Source: Planctomycetota bacterium (lineage in GTDB: Bacteria > Planctomycetota > PUPC01 > DSUN01). Taken from it: a stretch of 64,000 bases of DNA. The position numbers and the translations under genes were made by a program. Numbering within the stretch: position 1 is the stretch's first letter; each line of letters begins with the position of its first letter. The notes below the pieces were generated by a model that saw only the letters and a list, made by a program, of their open reading frames with translations, had not been told where the DNA came from and made no database searches. Where the stretch lies: positions 17,653 to 81,652 of the forward strand of contig DAOOIT010000023.1 of NCBI GenBank assembly GCA_035384565.1, read 5' to 3'. Shown piece by piece: positions 15,597 to 24,973 of this stretch.

Positions 15597-18500
15597 CTAC
15601 GCTGGGCCGCCGAACAGCCGTCGGAGCCAGGCGACGATGTCAAGGGGTTCGGTGAGGCCGACGGGGAGGATGACGTGCGCGGTGGTGTCGTCTAGCACGC
15701 GCACTTGGCGATTACCCAGCGAGGCGAACCGCTCGGCCAGCTTGGCGCGGTCGAGATACCGCACGAGCAGATAGCCCTTGCGCCGAGCAACACTGGTGAT
15801 CTTGAACGGCTCGAGGTAGATGCGCAACTCGTGTCTTGCTAAAAGCTTGCGTACTGGCTCCGGGCAGGCGCCGTAACGGTCGGCCATCTCGTCGCCCACG
15901 GCGGCGAGCTCTTCCAGAGTGGCGGCGTGCGCGAGCTTGCGATAGATTTGCATGCGCTGCGCATCATCCGGGATATATTCTATTGGCAGATAGGCATTTA
16001 GGTCAATATCCACGTCCACTTCGACCCGTTCGACGACCGGCTCGTGGCGCAGTTCCTTCACGCTGGCCTCGAGGAGCTTGCAGTAGAGGTCGTAGCCAAT
16101 GGCGGCGATGTGGCCGCTCTGTTCGACGCCGAGGATGTTTCCTGAGCCGCGTATCTCCAGGTCGCGCATGGCGATGCGGAAGCCGGCACCCAGTTCATCG
16201 AACTCCTCGATGGCCTTGAGACGATGCAGGGCGACCTGGGTTAGGGGCTTCTCGGGCGAGACAAGGAAGTAGGCATAGGCCCGGTGCTTGTAGCGGCCGA
16301 CGCGTCCGCGCAGCTGGTGGAGCTCGGCCAAGCCGAACTGGTCGGCGTTGTTGACGAAGAGGGTGTTGGCGCGCGGGATGTCGAGCCCACTCTCGATGAT
16401 GGTGGTGGAGACGAGCACGTCGGCCTCGCCGTTGACGAAACGGGTCATGTGCTCTTCGAGCTCGTGCTCGTTCATCTGGCCGTGGCCGATGATGAAGCGG
16501 GCCTCGGGGACGAGCGCCCGCAGGTGGTGGGCGACCTCCTCAATGTTGTAGACGCGATTGTGCACGAAGAAGACCTGGCCGTCACGCGCCATCTCGCGCA
16601 GGATCGCGTCGCGGATCAGGTCGGGGCTGGGGCGGCAGACGCGGGTGCGGATGGTGAGGCGGTCCTGGGGCGGGGTGTTGAGGGCCGAGATGTCGCGGAT
16701 GCCGAGCAGGGCCATGTGCAGGGTCCGCGGGATCGGGGTAGCGGTCATGGTCAGAATGTCCACGGTGGCGCGGAGGCGCTTCAGCCGCTCCTTGTGCTCA
16801 ACCCCGAAGCGCTGCTCCTCATCCACCACCACGAGGCCGAGGTCGCGAAAGCGCACGTCACCGGAGAGCAGGCGGTGGGTGCCGATGAGGATGTCTACGC
16901 CCCCTTCGGCCGCCCGGCGCAGCACCTCGCGCTGCTCGGCCGGGCTGCGGAAGCGGCTGAGGACCTCGACGACGACCGGATAGTCGGCGAACCGCTCGCG
17001 GAAGGTGCGGAAGTGCTGCTGGGCGAGCACTGTGGTGGGCACGAGCACGGCCACCTGCTTGCCGGCGGCCACGGCCTTGAAGGCGGCGCGCATGGCCAGC
17101 TCGGTCTTGCCGTAGCCCACGTCGCCGCACAGCAGGCGGTCCATGGGGCGCGGCTTCTCCATGTCGGCCTTGATTTCGTCGCTCGCCGTCAGTTGGTCGG
17201 GCGTCTCGGTGTAGGGGAAAGCGCGTTCGAACTCCGCCACCAGCGGGTCGTCGGGCGGGTACGGGATCCCGGGCATCTGCGACCGGATGGCTTGGACGTG
17301 GAGGAGGTCCTGCGCAAGGTCCCGGACCGCCTCGCGCACAGCGGCCTTGCGGGTCTCCCACTGGGTGCCGCCGAGCTTGGAGAGCGTGGGCCGCACGCGG
17401 AGCGAGCCGACATACTTCTGCACGAGGTCAATCTTGGTGGCGGGGACGTAGAGGAGCACGTTGTCGGCGAACTCAAGGGTGAGGAAGTCCTCGAGCTCGC
17501 CCCGGCGATTCAGGCGTTCCATGCCGCGGAAGCGCGCGATGCCGTGGCTCACGTGCACCACGGTGTCGCCGCGCTCGAGGTCGAGAAAGCTCTCGACGGG
17601 AGCCGTGGCCCGCCGGCCGGGCCGCCGGCGCTGGGCGTAGCGGTTGAAGATCTCGTGGTGGCCCACGCACGCGAAGCGCAGGTCGCGGAACTCGAAGCCG
17701 GCCGACAGGAAGCCCTCGCGGTACTCCAGCCGCTCTGGGCGCGGGAAGTCGGCGTCCTTGAGCAGTTCCTGGAGCCGCTCGCGCTCGCCGGCGTTGGCGC
17801 AGAAGATCGCCACGACATCGTTGGAACGCGTCAGGCGGTCCAGCTCTGCCACGATGCTGGCGAGCTGGCCGTCGAAGCCCTGAGTGGAATGAACGTCGAA
17901 GGTCTCTGCCCCCTCCTCAGCGCCCGTGTAGACGCTCTGAGTGTGCAGGATGGGCCGGCGCGAGAGGGCACTGTAGAGGGAGTCGAAGCCGAGCAGCTCT
18001 TCGCTCGCGCCGAGCTGCTCGGCCGCGCGCTCGGCCCGCTGCTGGACCTCCAGCGGCTCATGCACGCACACCCAGGCATCCGCGGGCAGGAAATCGGCCA
18101 GCGACCGCGCCGCGCCCTGAGTCGCCTGCACCACTTGCCGGCCGCTCAATGCCACCACCTCGCAGGACTCCAGCCGCGCGTCGGACCGCTGCGTCTCGAT
18201 GTCGAAGGTCCGGATCGACTCCACCTCGTCGCCGAAGAACTCGATGCGGCAGGGCTTGGCCGTGGCCAGGGCGAAGAGATCGAGAATGCCGCCGCGGACG
18301 CTAAACTCGCCGGCCGTCTCGACCATGGGCACGCGCCGAAGGCCGCGCTCGACCAGCCACTCCGCGAGCGTTTCCAGTGTGTGGCGCTCCCCAACACGGA
18401 TCGTCAGAGTGCTCCGCGCCACGGCCTCGGGCGACGGGACTGGCTGGAGCAGGGCCTGAACGGCGGCCACGACGATCCGGGGGGCAGGCTCGGGACCCGC

Positions 18501-18827
18501 CTTACACAGGCGGCGCAGGAGGCCGAGGCGCTGCGACTGCGCGAGGCCGGGGAAGGGGCTCTCGCCGGGCGCCGTCTCCCAGGCGGGGAACAGCGTGGGG
18601 AAGTCCGCGGTGAAGAGGCGTAGGTCCTCGGTCAGTTCCTCGGCCGCCTCGACCGACGGGGCAACGACCAGCAGCGGACGGCCGGCCTCGCGCGACAGGG
18701 CAGCCAGGAAGCAGGCGACAGAGGATCCCCATAACCCACCGGCCGCGCCCCCCCTGCCGGTAGCCAGGCGGCGGACCAGGCGACGCAGGCGCTCGTCGCC
18801 CTGAAGACGGGAAATCAGAGACGCCAT
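15597..18827 (-). CDS. mfd: Transcription-repair coupling factor
   Basis: A 1076-residue Mfd that releases RNA polymerase stalled at DNA lesions and recruits UvrA. The N-terminal UvrB-like region (VAPSVEAAEELTEDL, FPAWETAPGESP) is followed by the RNA-polymerase-binding region (DTVVHVSHGIARFRGMERL), then a RecG-like helicase: Walker A GDVGYGKTELAM near residue 567, DEEQRFG near 667, TATPIPRTLHMAL, and later QLRGRVGRYKHRAYAYF. The C-terminal TRCF domain ends near the stop. The frame is open 63 codons upstream, but those read as Arg-rich noise; ATG 18827 starts MASLISRLQGDERL. Slightly shorter than the E. coli protein, with no key motif lost. Confidence 0.95.
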   Translation of the reverse strand: MASLISRLQGDERLRRLVRRLATGRGGAAGGLWGSSVACFLAALSREAGRPLLVVAPSVEAAEELTEDLRLFTADFPTLFPAWETAPGESPFPGLAQSQRLGLLRRLCKAGPEPAPRIVVAAVQALLQPVPSPEAVARSTLTIRVGERHTLETLAEWLVERGLRRVPMVETAGEFSVRGGILDLFALATAKPCRIEFFGDEVESIRTFDIETQRSDARLESCEVVALSGRQVVQATQGAARSLADFLPADAWVCVHEPLEVQQRAERAAEQLGASEELLGFDSLYSALSRRPILHTQSVYTGAEEGAETFDVHSTQGFDGQLASIVAELDRLTRSNDVVAIFCANAGERERLQELLKDADFPRPERLEYREGFLSAGFEFRDLRFACVGHHEIFNRYAQRRRPGRRATAPVESFLDLERGDTVVHVSHGIARFRGMERLNRRGELEDFLTLEFADNVLLYVPATKIDLVQKYVGSLRVRPTLSKLGGTQWETRKAAVREAVRDLAQDLLHVQAIRSQMPGIPYPPDDPLVAEFERAFPYTETPDQLTASDEIKADMEKPRPMDRLLCGDVGYGKTELAMRAAFKAVAAGKQVAVLVPTTVLAQQHFRTFRERFADYPVVVEVLSRFRSPAEQREVLRRAAEGGVDILIGTHRLLSGDVRFRDLGLVVVDEEQRFGVEHKERLKRLRATVDILTMTATPIPRTLHMALLGIRDISALNTPPQDRLTIRTRVCRPSPDLIRDAILREMARDGQVFFVHNRVYNIEEVAHHLRALVPEARFIIGHGQMNEHELEEHMTRFVNGEADVLVSTTIIESGLDIPRANTLFVNNADQFGLAELHQLRGRVGRYKHRAYAYFLVSPEKPLTQVALHRLKAIEEFDELGAGFRIAMRDLEIRGSGNILGVEQSGHIAAIGYDLYCKLLEASVKELRHEPVVERVEVDVDIDLNAYLPIEYIPDDAQRMQIYRKLAHAATLEELAAVGDEMADRYGACPEPVRKLLARHELRIYLEPFKITSVARRKGYLLVRYLDRAKLAERFASLGNRQVRVLDDTTAHVILPVGLTEPLDIVAWLRRLFGGPA

Positions 18828-19110
18828 CCCGTCCCAGTCATTCTTGTCCAGGGCACCCGACGGCGGGCGCGGTGTACGGCGAGCGACGCTGGCCGCCGCT
18901 CCTGGCCCGCGTGCGCGACGCACGGGGCGGGAAGTAGAGTGCCCGGCGCCGCGCCAGCGGCGTCGGGCACCCCGGTGTCGAGCCGAAATCGGTCGGTGGC
19001 CTGAGCCGACTCGCACCGTCTGGCTCTACTAGGCAACGCCGCCACGCGAACAGCCACAGCGCATCCCGGCGCCGGTGCCTGGCGGCACTGCCCGCAGCGA
19101 GGCGGCGAGA

Positions 19111-19335
19111 TTACTTCTCTTCCGCCTTCTCTTCCTTCTTGACCTCTCCCTTTGCCTCTTCCTTCTTCTCTACCGGCGTAGCCGTGCTCGGCTCGGCCTT
19201 CTTGGCTGTGTCAATCGCCGGCTTGGTGGCCGGGGGCTTTGGCTTGGGGGGAGGCGGGGCCGCCTCTTCGCCGCACCCGACCAGTCCAGCGCCCATGAAT
19301 GCTGCTGCCGCCGCCGCCAGAAGCCACTGTCTCAT
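19111..19335 (-). CDS. Small lipoprotein
   Basis: A 74-residue protein with a lipoprotein signal: MRQWLLAAAAAAFMGAGL, then VGC as lipobox with Cys near residue 21. The rest is Pro-, Lys- and Glu-rich low complexity (KPKPPATKPAID, KKEEAKGEVKKEE) with no fold prediction. Start ATG has a strong AAGGAGGAG site. Its own promoter is seen at 19463-19491. Function unknown; it may be a spacer or anchoring lipoprotein. Confidence 0.7.
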   Translation of the reverse strand: MRQWLLAAAAAAFMGAGLVGCGEEAAPPPPKPKPPATKPAIDTAKKAEPSTATPVEKKEEAKGEVKKEEKAEEK

Positions 19336-19462
19336 GGCTCCTCCTTTTCAACACAGAGGGACCCGTGGCTACCCCACTTGCCGACCGCGGCTGGCGCCTG
19401 CACGCGCCGCGCCGCCGAACCCAGGGCCGACACCTGCCGACGCCTGTGTTACACACCCTGTG

Positions 19463-19491
19463 ATGCTAGCATCGTGGCCATCGCCTGTCAA
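19463..19491 (-). promoter_or_regulatory. Promoter for the small lipoprotein
   Basis: Minus strand: consensus TTGACA (19491-19486), 17-bp spacer, TAGCAT (19468-19463). It predicts a 5' UTR of about 120 nt. Confidence 0.6.
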
Positions 19492-19543
19492 GTGCAAAAT
19501 GCTTTTTCCCAAGGCTGCGCAGGCGCCGGGCTCGGCACCGTGC

Positions 19544-19573
19544 TTGACTCGCCGCGCGTGCCCGGCGTATAAT
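19544..19573 (+). promoter_or_regulatory. Promoter for the 939-residue exported protein
   Basis: TTGACT, 18-bp spacer, perfect TATAAT; start of transcription near 19580, about 57 nt before the ATG. Confidence 0.7.
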
Positions 19574-19636
19574 CCGACTTGGCTGGCGTCAAAGCAGTTC
19601 GTACTCACCCACCGAAGACTGGCGGCCCGCCGCGCG

Positions 19637-22456
19637 ATGAAGAAGCTTCTTGCGTCCCTCGTGGTGCTGGCGGCACTCGCCGTAGGCGGCTGGTTCGCTG
19701 CCAGCTACCTCGGGTTCGCCTGGCTGCCGGGCACCGAGGGGCCGGCGGCGCGCGTCCTCCCGCGCGCGGAGTGGGAGCCCTACGGCTACCAGGTCCGCGA
19801 GGGGCCGCGCGCGCGGGCCTACAACCTGCCGGTCGTCGTGACACTGGCACCCGAGGGCGAGGCCACGGTGCGCGTGCTCCTCGATCTCCAGGACCCGCAG
19901 AACTACTACTTCGCCGAGCTGACACGCTCCCGCGTGCGCCTCTGCAAGGTCGAGAGCGGGCTGGAGTCCGAGTTGGGCGTCGCGCGCCCCTGCCGCCTCG
20001 CCGTCGGAGCCAACAAGGTCATCCTCAAGCGGCGCTACGACACTCTCGAGGTCGTGCTCAACGACGTGGTGGCCGCAGCGGCCGAGGACGAGTCGTTTCA
20101 CGGCGGCAGCATCGGAGCCGGCGCGCGGGGCCCAGGCGCGACCCTCAAGGTGGGCACCCCACAGCCCTGCGACCCGATCTACTTCGCCGACGATTTCATG
20201 AAGGGCGCCACGGAGGGCGACGGCTGGAAGCCTGTGGCCGGCAGCTGGAACCTGGCCACGCTGCGCAACCCCAGCCTGTCGAGCAATGCCTTCTACTACG
20301 TCGGCTCGGCTTCCGGCGGAAAGCCGGCGGCAGCGGTCCGCGGGGAATGGTTCTGGGATAACTACCGCTTCCGCGCCGCCGCGTGCAGCGCGGGGCCGGG
20401 CGACGTGGGCCTGTACTTCTACTACCGCGATGCGGACAACTGCTATCTCTTCCGCTGGAACGCCGCGCGCCAGCCCGACGGCTCGGCCGGCCGCCGCCAG
20501 CTCCTCAAGCGCTGGCACGGCGAGGAGACAGTCCTGGCCCAGGCCCCCGGCGGCTACCAGCCGGGCGTGTGGTACGAACTCGAGACCGAGGTCACCGGCG
20601 CCCGCATCCGCACGTTCATTGACGGGCACGAGGTCTTCAGCGTCACGGACGGCGCGCTCTGCTTCGGCCAGGTAGGCCTGCACACCGCGGTCCAGGCGCC
20701 CGCCGAAGCGCACTTCGATGACACGCTGGTGCAGAGCGTGCGCGGGTTCGAAGATGATTTCTCGGTGCCCGCGCTGGGCCGCTGGCGGCCGCTGGGCGGC
20801 TCGTGGGAGCCGCGCTCGGAGGAGGGCCGCCACGCCTGCGTGGCCACGGCCGACGCGCCGGCCAAGGCCGTCGCCGGGAGCTCCCGTTGGCGCGACTACA
20901 CACTCGAGGCGGGCGTGCGCCTGCCCCAGCAGATGGTGCCCGCCACCGAAGTGGGCGTGGTCAGCCGGTATCTGGACGAGACGAACTACGCGCTGTTCGC
21001 CTGGCAGCCGGCCGCCGGGGCCGTGCGCTTCGAGGCCACGGTAGACGGCAAGCGGGTGGCCCAGGAGCACGCCATCGCCCACAAGGCCACGGCGGGGACC
21101 CGCCACGTCCTCAGCGTCGAGTGGCGGGGCGCCGTGGCCACGGCACATCTCGACGGGCAACCCGTGGCCAGCGCCTGGGTGCCCGGCCTGCCGCGCGGGG
21201 CCGTGGGGCTCTACGCCGCCGAAGCCCAGCAGCCGAGGTTCGAGGCCGTGCGCGTCCGCTTCCCCCTCCCTCCCGAGCCCGTGCTCACCACCCACGAGAT
21301 CTTCTCCCGGGAACTGACCATGGAGGTCTGGGCCGGCGCCGCCAACGACTGGGAGCCCGTCTCCGAGGCCCTCGATGGCGTGCCGTCCGAGGTCTACTGG
21401 CACCGGGCCGACTTCTTCGGCGACGCGACCATGGAGATTGACCTCAAGGGCGAGGCGGCCCGCGCGGCGGCCGAGGGCAAGCAGCCACGGGCCGTGCGCC
21501 TGGTGCTCTCGGCCGACTCGCCGAAGACGGCGCTCTCGGGCTACAGCTTCGTGCTCACGTGGCCCGATGCCGCCAAGGGCGAGACCGCCTACCGCGCGCT
21601 CCTCACCCGCAACGGAGCCGAGGCCGCCCAACGCACCGTAGCCTTCGAGGCACCCGTGCGCCGCCTGCGCTTCGAGCGCTTGGGCAACTACATCATGGCG
21701 TCGGTCAACGACGAGCCGCTCCTCGCCGCCAAGGACCCGCAGCCGTTGCCCGGCTGCCGGGCCGCCTTCGCCGCCCACAACCTGCCGATCCCGCGTCAGG
21801 ACGTCGTGGTCTTCTCCGACACCGTGAAGGTCTACACCTTCAGCCGGGCCAGCAGCGACTGGCGCCCCGCCGCCGGCACCTGGGAGATCAGCAACCGCTG
21901 GGAGTGCGACCCGCGGTGGTCGTTCTTCTCCGGCGTGCCCGACGCCTCGTCGCTCGCCGCCATCTGGAACAAGAACGCCTTCGACGGCGACGTGAGCGTG
22001 GAGTTCGCCGTCGGCCCGAAGATGGACACCTCGAAGGGCGGCACGGCCTACAAGTACACCCGCGATTTCAATGTGACAATCTGCGCGGACGGGCAGGACC
22101 TGAGCAGCGGCTACAGCTTCCTCTACGGAGGCTGGGACAACAAGGAGACAGCGATCACACGCGGCAACACCGTGGTGGCCCGCTGCGACTCGGTGATCCC
22201 ACGCTCCTCCGGCATTCACCGCCGCTGGTTCTACCTCAAGGCCGAGAAGCGCGGGAACACTCTCAACTTCTTTGTGGACGGCGTGCGGGTGCTCACCTAC
22301 AAGGATCCCGACCCGCTCCCGGGGAATCGAGTCGGCATCTGGACGTGGGGCAACGGCATCATGGTGAGCCGCGTGCGCATCAGCGCGAGGGCGCTGGGGG
22401 GCACGGAGCCGCCGGGTGCCGCCTACGCCCCCTGCCGCACACTCTACACGCCGTGA
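19637..22456 (+). CDS. Large exported multi-module beta-sandwich protein
   Basis: A 939-residue protein anchored or secreted through an N-terminal hydrophobic segment (MKKLLASLVVLAALAVGGWF). After a unique module (about 45-180) come four modules of about 180 residues, starting near residues 182, 370, 552 and 725. Each opens with a DDF or FS..W-type strand (FADDFMKG, FEDDFSVPALGRW, HEIFSRELTMEVW, VYTFSRASSDWRP) and contains GSW/GTWE turns. Three contain a late DGxxV/DGxPV strand. This is the look of concanavalin/LamG-like (DUF1080-type) glycan-binding domains. No catalytic Glu/Asp signature was recognised, so it may bind rather than cleave polysaccharide. ATG 19637 was chosen because a fitting signal sequence begins there. 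Confidence 0.72.
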   Translation: MKKLLASLVVLAALAVGGWFAASYLGFAWLPGTEGPAARVLPRAEWEPYGYQVREGPRARAYNLPVVVTLAPEGEATVRVLLDLQDPQNYYFAELTRSRVRLCKVESGLESELGVARPCRLAVGANKVILKRRYDTLEVVLNDVVAAAAEDESFHGGSIGAGARGPGATLKVGTPQPCDPIYFADDFMKGATEGDGWKPVAGSWNLATLRNPSLSSNAFYYVGSASGGKPAAAVRGEWFWDNYRFRAAACSAGPGDVGLYFYYRDADNCYLFRWNAARQPDGSAGRRQLLKRWHGEETVLAQAPGGYQPGVWYELETEVTGARIRTFIDGHEVFSVTDGALCFGQVGLHTAVQAPAEAHFDDTLVQSVRGFEDDFSVPALGRWRPLGGSWEPRSEEGRHACVATADAPAKAVAGSSRWRDYTLEAGVRLPQQMVPATEVGVVSRYLDETNYALFAWQPAAGAVRFEATVDGKRVAQEHAIAHKATAGTRHVLSVEWRGAVATAHLDGQPVASAWVPGLPRGAVGLYAAEAQQPRFEAVRVRFPLPPEPVLTTHEIFSRELTMEVWAGAANDWEPVSEALDGVPSEVYWHRADFFGDATMEIDLKGEAARAAAEGKQPRAVRLVLSADSPKTALSGYSFVLTWPDAAKGETAYRALLTRNGAEAAQRTVAFEAPVRRLRFERLGNYIMASVNDEPLLAAKDPQPLPGCRAAFAAHNLPIPRQDVVVFSDTVKVYTFSRASSDWRPAAGTWEISNRWECDPRWSFFSGVPDASSLAAIWNKNAFDGDVSVEFAVGPKMDTSKGGTAYKYTRDFNVTICADGQDLSSGYSFLYGGWDNKETAITRGNTVVARCDSVIPRSSGIHRRWFYLKAEKRGNTLNFFVDGVRVLTYKDPDPLPGNRVGIWTWGNGIMVSRVRISARALGGTEPPGAAYAPCRTLYTP

Positions 22457-22512
22457 GCGTGCTGCACCCTGTCTCGCGCGCGGGCTAGCGGGTCACCCGT
22501 CTCGGGCGCACC

Positions 22513-22908
22513 TCAGCTCACTTCGCGCCCAGGCCCTCCCTCGTCATCCACCAGCAGCAGCAGTTGCTCGGTCTTGATCCGATCCTCGGCCGACGACTTC
22601 ACCACGAGCACACGGGCTGTGCCCTTTCGCAGCACGTCCAGGCTCGGCACCCGTATCCGGCTCTGGCACATGGGGCAGTAGAGCGTGTGGTTGGCGGTCT
22701 CCGCCTTCACCAGCATGCGATACTGGCACGTGCAGGCCAGCACATAGCGCTCGGTCTCACGATAGGCCTTCTCGTTGACGGCTTGCCCGCCGGGCGGCAC
22801 GAGCATGGCGCCTCCGCACGCGGGACAGCGAATCTGGAACCCCGCCATCCGCTCCTCGGCCACCAGCCGCTGGCCACACCCGCACTGGAACTTGAACCGC
22901 TTGCCCAT
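22513..22908 (-). CDS. Small double zinc-ribbon protein
   Basis: A 131-residue protein with two zinc-ribbon-like units: CGCGQRLVAEERMAGFQIRC plus PACGG (about residues 7-34), and CTCQYRMLVKAETANHTLYC plus PMC (about 60-85). Each pairs a CxC knuckle with a CxxC knuckle. A short acidic C-terminal tail follows. Such proteins are common in planctomycetes, and their role (nucleic-acid or protein binding) is not known. Start ATG 22908 has AGGAGAG 5-6 nt upstream. Convergent with the large exported protein; only 56 bp separate the stops. Confidence 0.7.
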   Translation of the reverse strand: MGKRFKFQCGCGQRLVAEERMAGFQIRCPACGGAMLVPPGGQAVNEKAYRETERYVLACTCQYRMLVKAETANHTLYCPMCQSRIRVPSLDVLRKGTARVLVVKSSAEDRIKTEQLLLLVDDEGGPGREVS

Positions 22909-23002
22909 CTCATCTCTCCTTCCCCGCACAGGGAATCCTACCCCACCCGGGCCGCCGTGTCAACTCGGCGGCCGGACGCCCAAGCCCGGCCGCATTACGC
23001 AC

Positions 23003-23031
23003 TTGATCCGCCGCCTGCGCCGGCGTACCAT
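23003..23031 (+). promoter_or_regulatory. Promoter for the glycan-utilisation operon
   Basis: TTGATC, 17-bp spacer, TACCAT; 5' UTR of about 70 nt before the GTG at 23109. Confidence 0.55.
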
Positions 23032-23108
23032 GCCGCCCATGCCGCGGCGGGACTCGGCGAACGTGGCCGGCCCACCGCGCACACTGCAACACGAGAGGAG
23101 CCATCTCT

Positions 23109-24173
23109 GTGGCCAAGGATCGCCTGAATGTGGCTGTCATCGGGCTCGGGATGGGGCGCCATCACCTCAAGGACTACCACGCGAACCCCCGGGCGCGCGC
23201 CGTCGCCCTCTGCGACGTGGACACGGCGCGCCTGGCCCAGTTCGCCGCCGAATGCCAGATTCCCCAGGATCGCTGCTTCACCGACCATCGGGCGATGCTG
23301 GCCCAGGCCAGGGCGCTGGAACTCGACGCCGCCAGCGTGGCCCTGCCCAACGCCTTCCACGCTCCCGTGACGATTGACTGCCTGCGGGCCGGCCTGCACG
23401 TGCTGTGCGAGAAGCCCATGGCCATGAACGTGGCGCAGGCCAAGGCCATGCTGGCGGCCGCGAAGAAGGCCCGCCGGCGGCTCATGATCAACTTCTCCTA
23501 CCGCTTCATGCCCCAGACCCGCTCGCTGAAGAGCTTCGTAGACAGCGGGGCCATCGGCGACATCTACTACGGGCGCACAGCCTGGTATCGCCGCCGCGGC
23601 CTGCCCGGCTTCGGCGGCTGGTTCGGCCAGAAGAAGCTCTCGGGCGGCGGGCCGATCATTGACCTCGGCGTGCACCGCATTGACATGGCCATGTGGCTCA
23701 TGGGCAGCCCCAAGCCCGTGTCGGTGTCGGCCAGCACCTATAACGTCATCGGCGCGCGCATTGCGAAGGAGCTCAAGAAAGAGTTCGACGTTGAGGATAT
23801 CGGCGGCGCCCTGATCCGCTTCGACAGCGGGGCCACGCTCATCGCCGAGGCGAGCTGGGCCGGCTTCACCCAGAAGCGCGAGGAGATGATCACCCAGCTC
23901 CTCGGCACCAAGGGCGGCCTCCTGCACTCCAACGTCAACGAGACCTACGAGTTCGAGGCCCGCCTCTTCACCGAGCACGACGGCGCGCTGTGGGAGGCGA
24001 AGCTCCAGCAGGGCCTCGTCCCCTGCCCCACCGCCTACCAGGAGTTCGTGGAAGCCTGCCTCGAGGGCCGCGAAACCATCGCTCCGGGCGAGCACGGCCT
24101 GGCCGTCCAGCAGATACTCGACGCCATCTACAAGTCGGCCGCCACGGGCAAGGAGGTGCGAGTCAGCCAGTGA
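23109..24173 (+). CDS. Gfo/Idh/MocA-family oxidoreductase
   Basis: A 354-residue NAD(P)-dependent sugar or cyclitol dehydrogenase-like protein. Rossmann start VAVIGLGMGRHHLKDY, the conserved CEKPMAMNV motif (Lys of the active site) and the C-terminal domain motif GGGPIIDLGVHRIDMAMW. Cytoplasmic. GTG start with GAGAGGAG upstream. It is the first gene of a tightly packed operon whose other members are a PIG-L deacetylase, a GH20-like lipoprotein and an Asp-box protein, so it probably oxidises a sugar released by them. That is inference from context. Confidence 0.85.
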   Translation: MAKDRLNVAVIGLGMGRHHLKDYHANPRARAVALCDVDTARLAQFAAECQIPQDRCFTDHRAMLAQARALELDAASVALPNAFHAPVTIDCLRAGLHVLCEKPMAMNVAQAKAMLAAAKKARRRLMINFSYRFMPQTRSLKSFVDSGAIGDIYYGRTAWYRRRGLPGFGGWFGQKKLSGGGPIIDLGVHRIDMAMWLMGSPKPVSVSASTYNVIGARIAKELKKEFDVEDIGGALIRFDSGATLIAEASWAGFTQKREEMITQLLGTKGGLLHSNVNETYEFEARLFTEHDGALWEAKLQQGLVPCPTAYQEFVEACLEGRETIAPGEHGLAVQQILDAIYKSAATGKEVRVSQ

Positions 24174-24973
24174 GTTCCAAGCCGACCCTCGTCGCGGTGG
24201 CGGCTCACGCCGATGATGCCGAACTCAACGCCGGCGGCGCCCTGGCCAAGTGGTCCGACCAGGGCGGCGCCATCCACATTCTCATGGCCACCGACAACTG
24301 CTCGGGCTCGATCATTCCGCCGAACGGAGATGAGGCCGCCGCGCGCCGCCTGCCCCCGGCCGAGACCATGGCCATCCGCCGCCGCGAGCAGGAGGCCGCC
24401 GCCGCGCTCCTGGGCGCGCAGGTCCATTACCTCGACTATCCTCAGCGCCACTACTGGGACGGCCATCGGGCCGTCAGCATCGGCTATGGCCATGTCCCAG
24501 CCCCCGTCTCCGCCACCCTGTCTGCCACCCCGCACTCCGCAACCCGCGGCCCGCAGTTGCCCCCCCTCATCATCGCGTTCCAGCAGCCCGAGCACGTCGC
24601 GCGCCTGGCCGACCTCCTCGCGGCGCTCGAGCCCGACCTCGTGCTCACGCAGACCCCGCTCGACCTCGACCCCGAGCACCATGCGGTGGCCTCGATGGTC
24701 TGGCAGGCGTTCCAGCGCCGCAAGGCCGACCTGGCGCACGCGACGCTGCGTTTCTGGACCCCTGGCAGTTCGTGCCAGGGCGGGCTCCTCGACCCCGGTT
24801 ACGACTGGATCGAAGACATCTCCGAGCACTACGAGCGCAAGCTCGCCCTCTGCCGCTGCCACGCCAGCCAGATGACGGCCCTGCGGCTGGACATGGTGGC
24901 CCGGCGCGCTGCCCAGTGGGGGCGCCGAATCGGTGTCCGTTATGCTGAACCCTTCAAGTCGGCCACTCTCTGA
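24170..24973 (+). CDS. PIG-L-family deacetylase
   Basis: A 267-residue LmbE/PIG-L zinc deacetylase. The catalytic AHADDAELNAGG motif is at residues 12-23 (H13, D15, D16), and the second metal/substrate motif is in LDPEHHAVASMVW. Family members remove N-acetyl groups from N-acetylglucosamine-containing substrates. GTG start overlaps the upstream TGA (GTGA), with AGGAGG nearby. Around residues 107-127 the chain contains a low-complexity stretch (PAPVSATLSATPHSATRGPQ) encoded by C-rich near-repeats, which may be a small inserted repeat. No signal peptide, so it acts in the cytoplasm. Confidence 0.85.
   Translation: MSSKPTLVAVAAHADDAELNAGGALAKWSDQGGAIHILMATDNCSGSIIPPNGDEAAARRLPPAETMAIRRREQEAAAALLGAQVHYLDYPQRHYWDGHRAVSIGYGHVPAPVSATLSATPHSATRGPQLPPLIIAFQQPEHVARLADLLAALEPDLVLTQTPLDLDPEHHAVASMVWQAFQRRKADLAHATLRFWTPGSSCQGGLLDPGYDWIEDISEHYERKLALCRCHASQMTALRLDMVARRAAQWGRRIGVRYAEPFKSATL

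Noticed and set aside
16284..18623. Long open frame (779 codons) opposite mfd
   Set aside because: Antisense shadow of a high-GC gene: composition is Gly/Arg/His/Leu-rich without motifs, and mfd is certain.
19589..22219. 876-codon open frame opposite the large exported protein
   Set aside because: Same effect; no start context or recognisable domain, while the plus-strand frame has a promoter and signal peptide.
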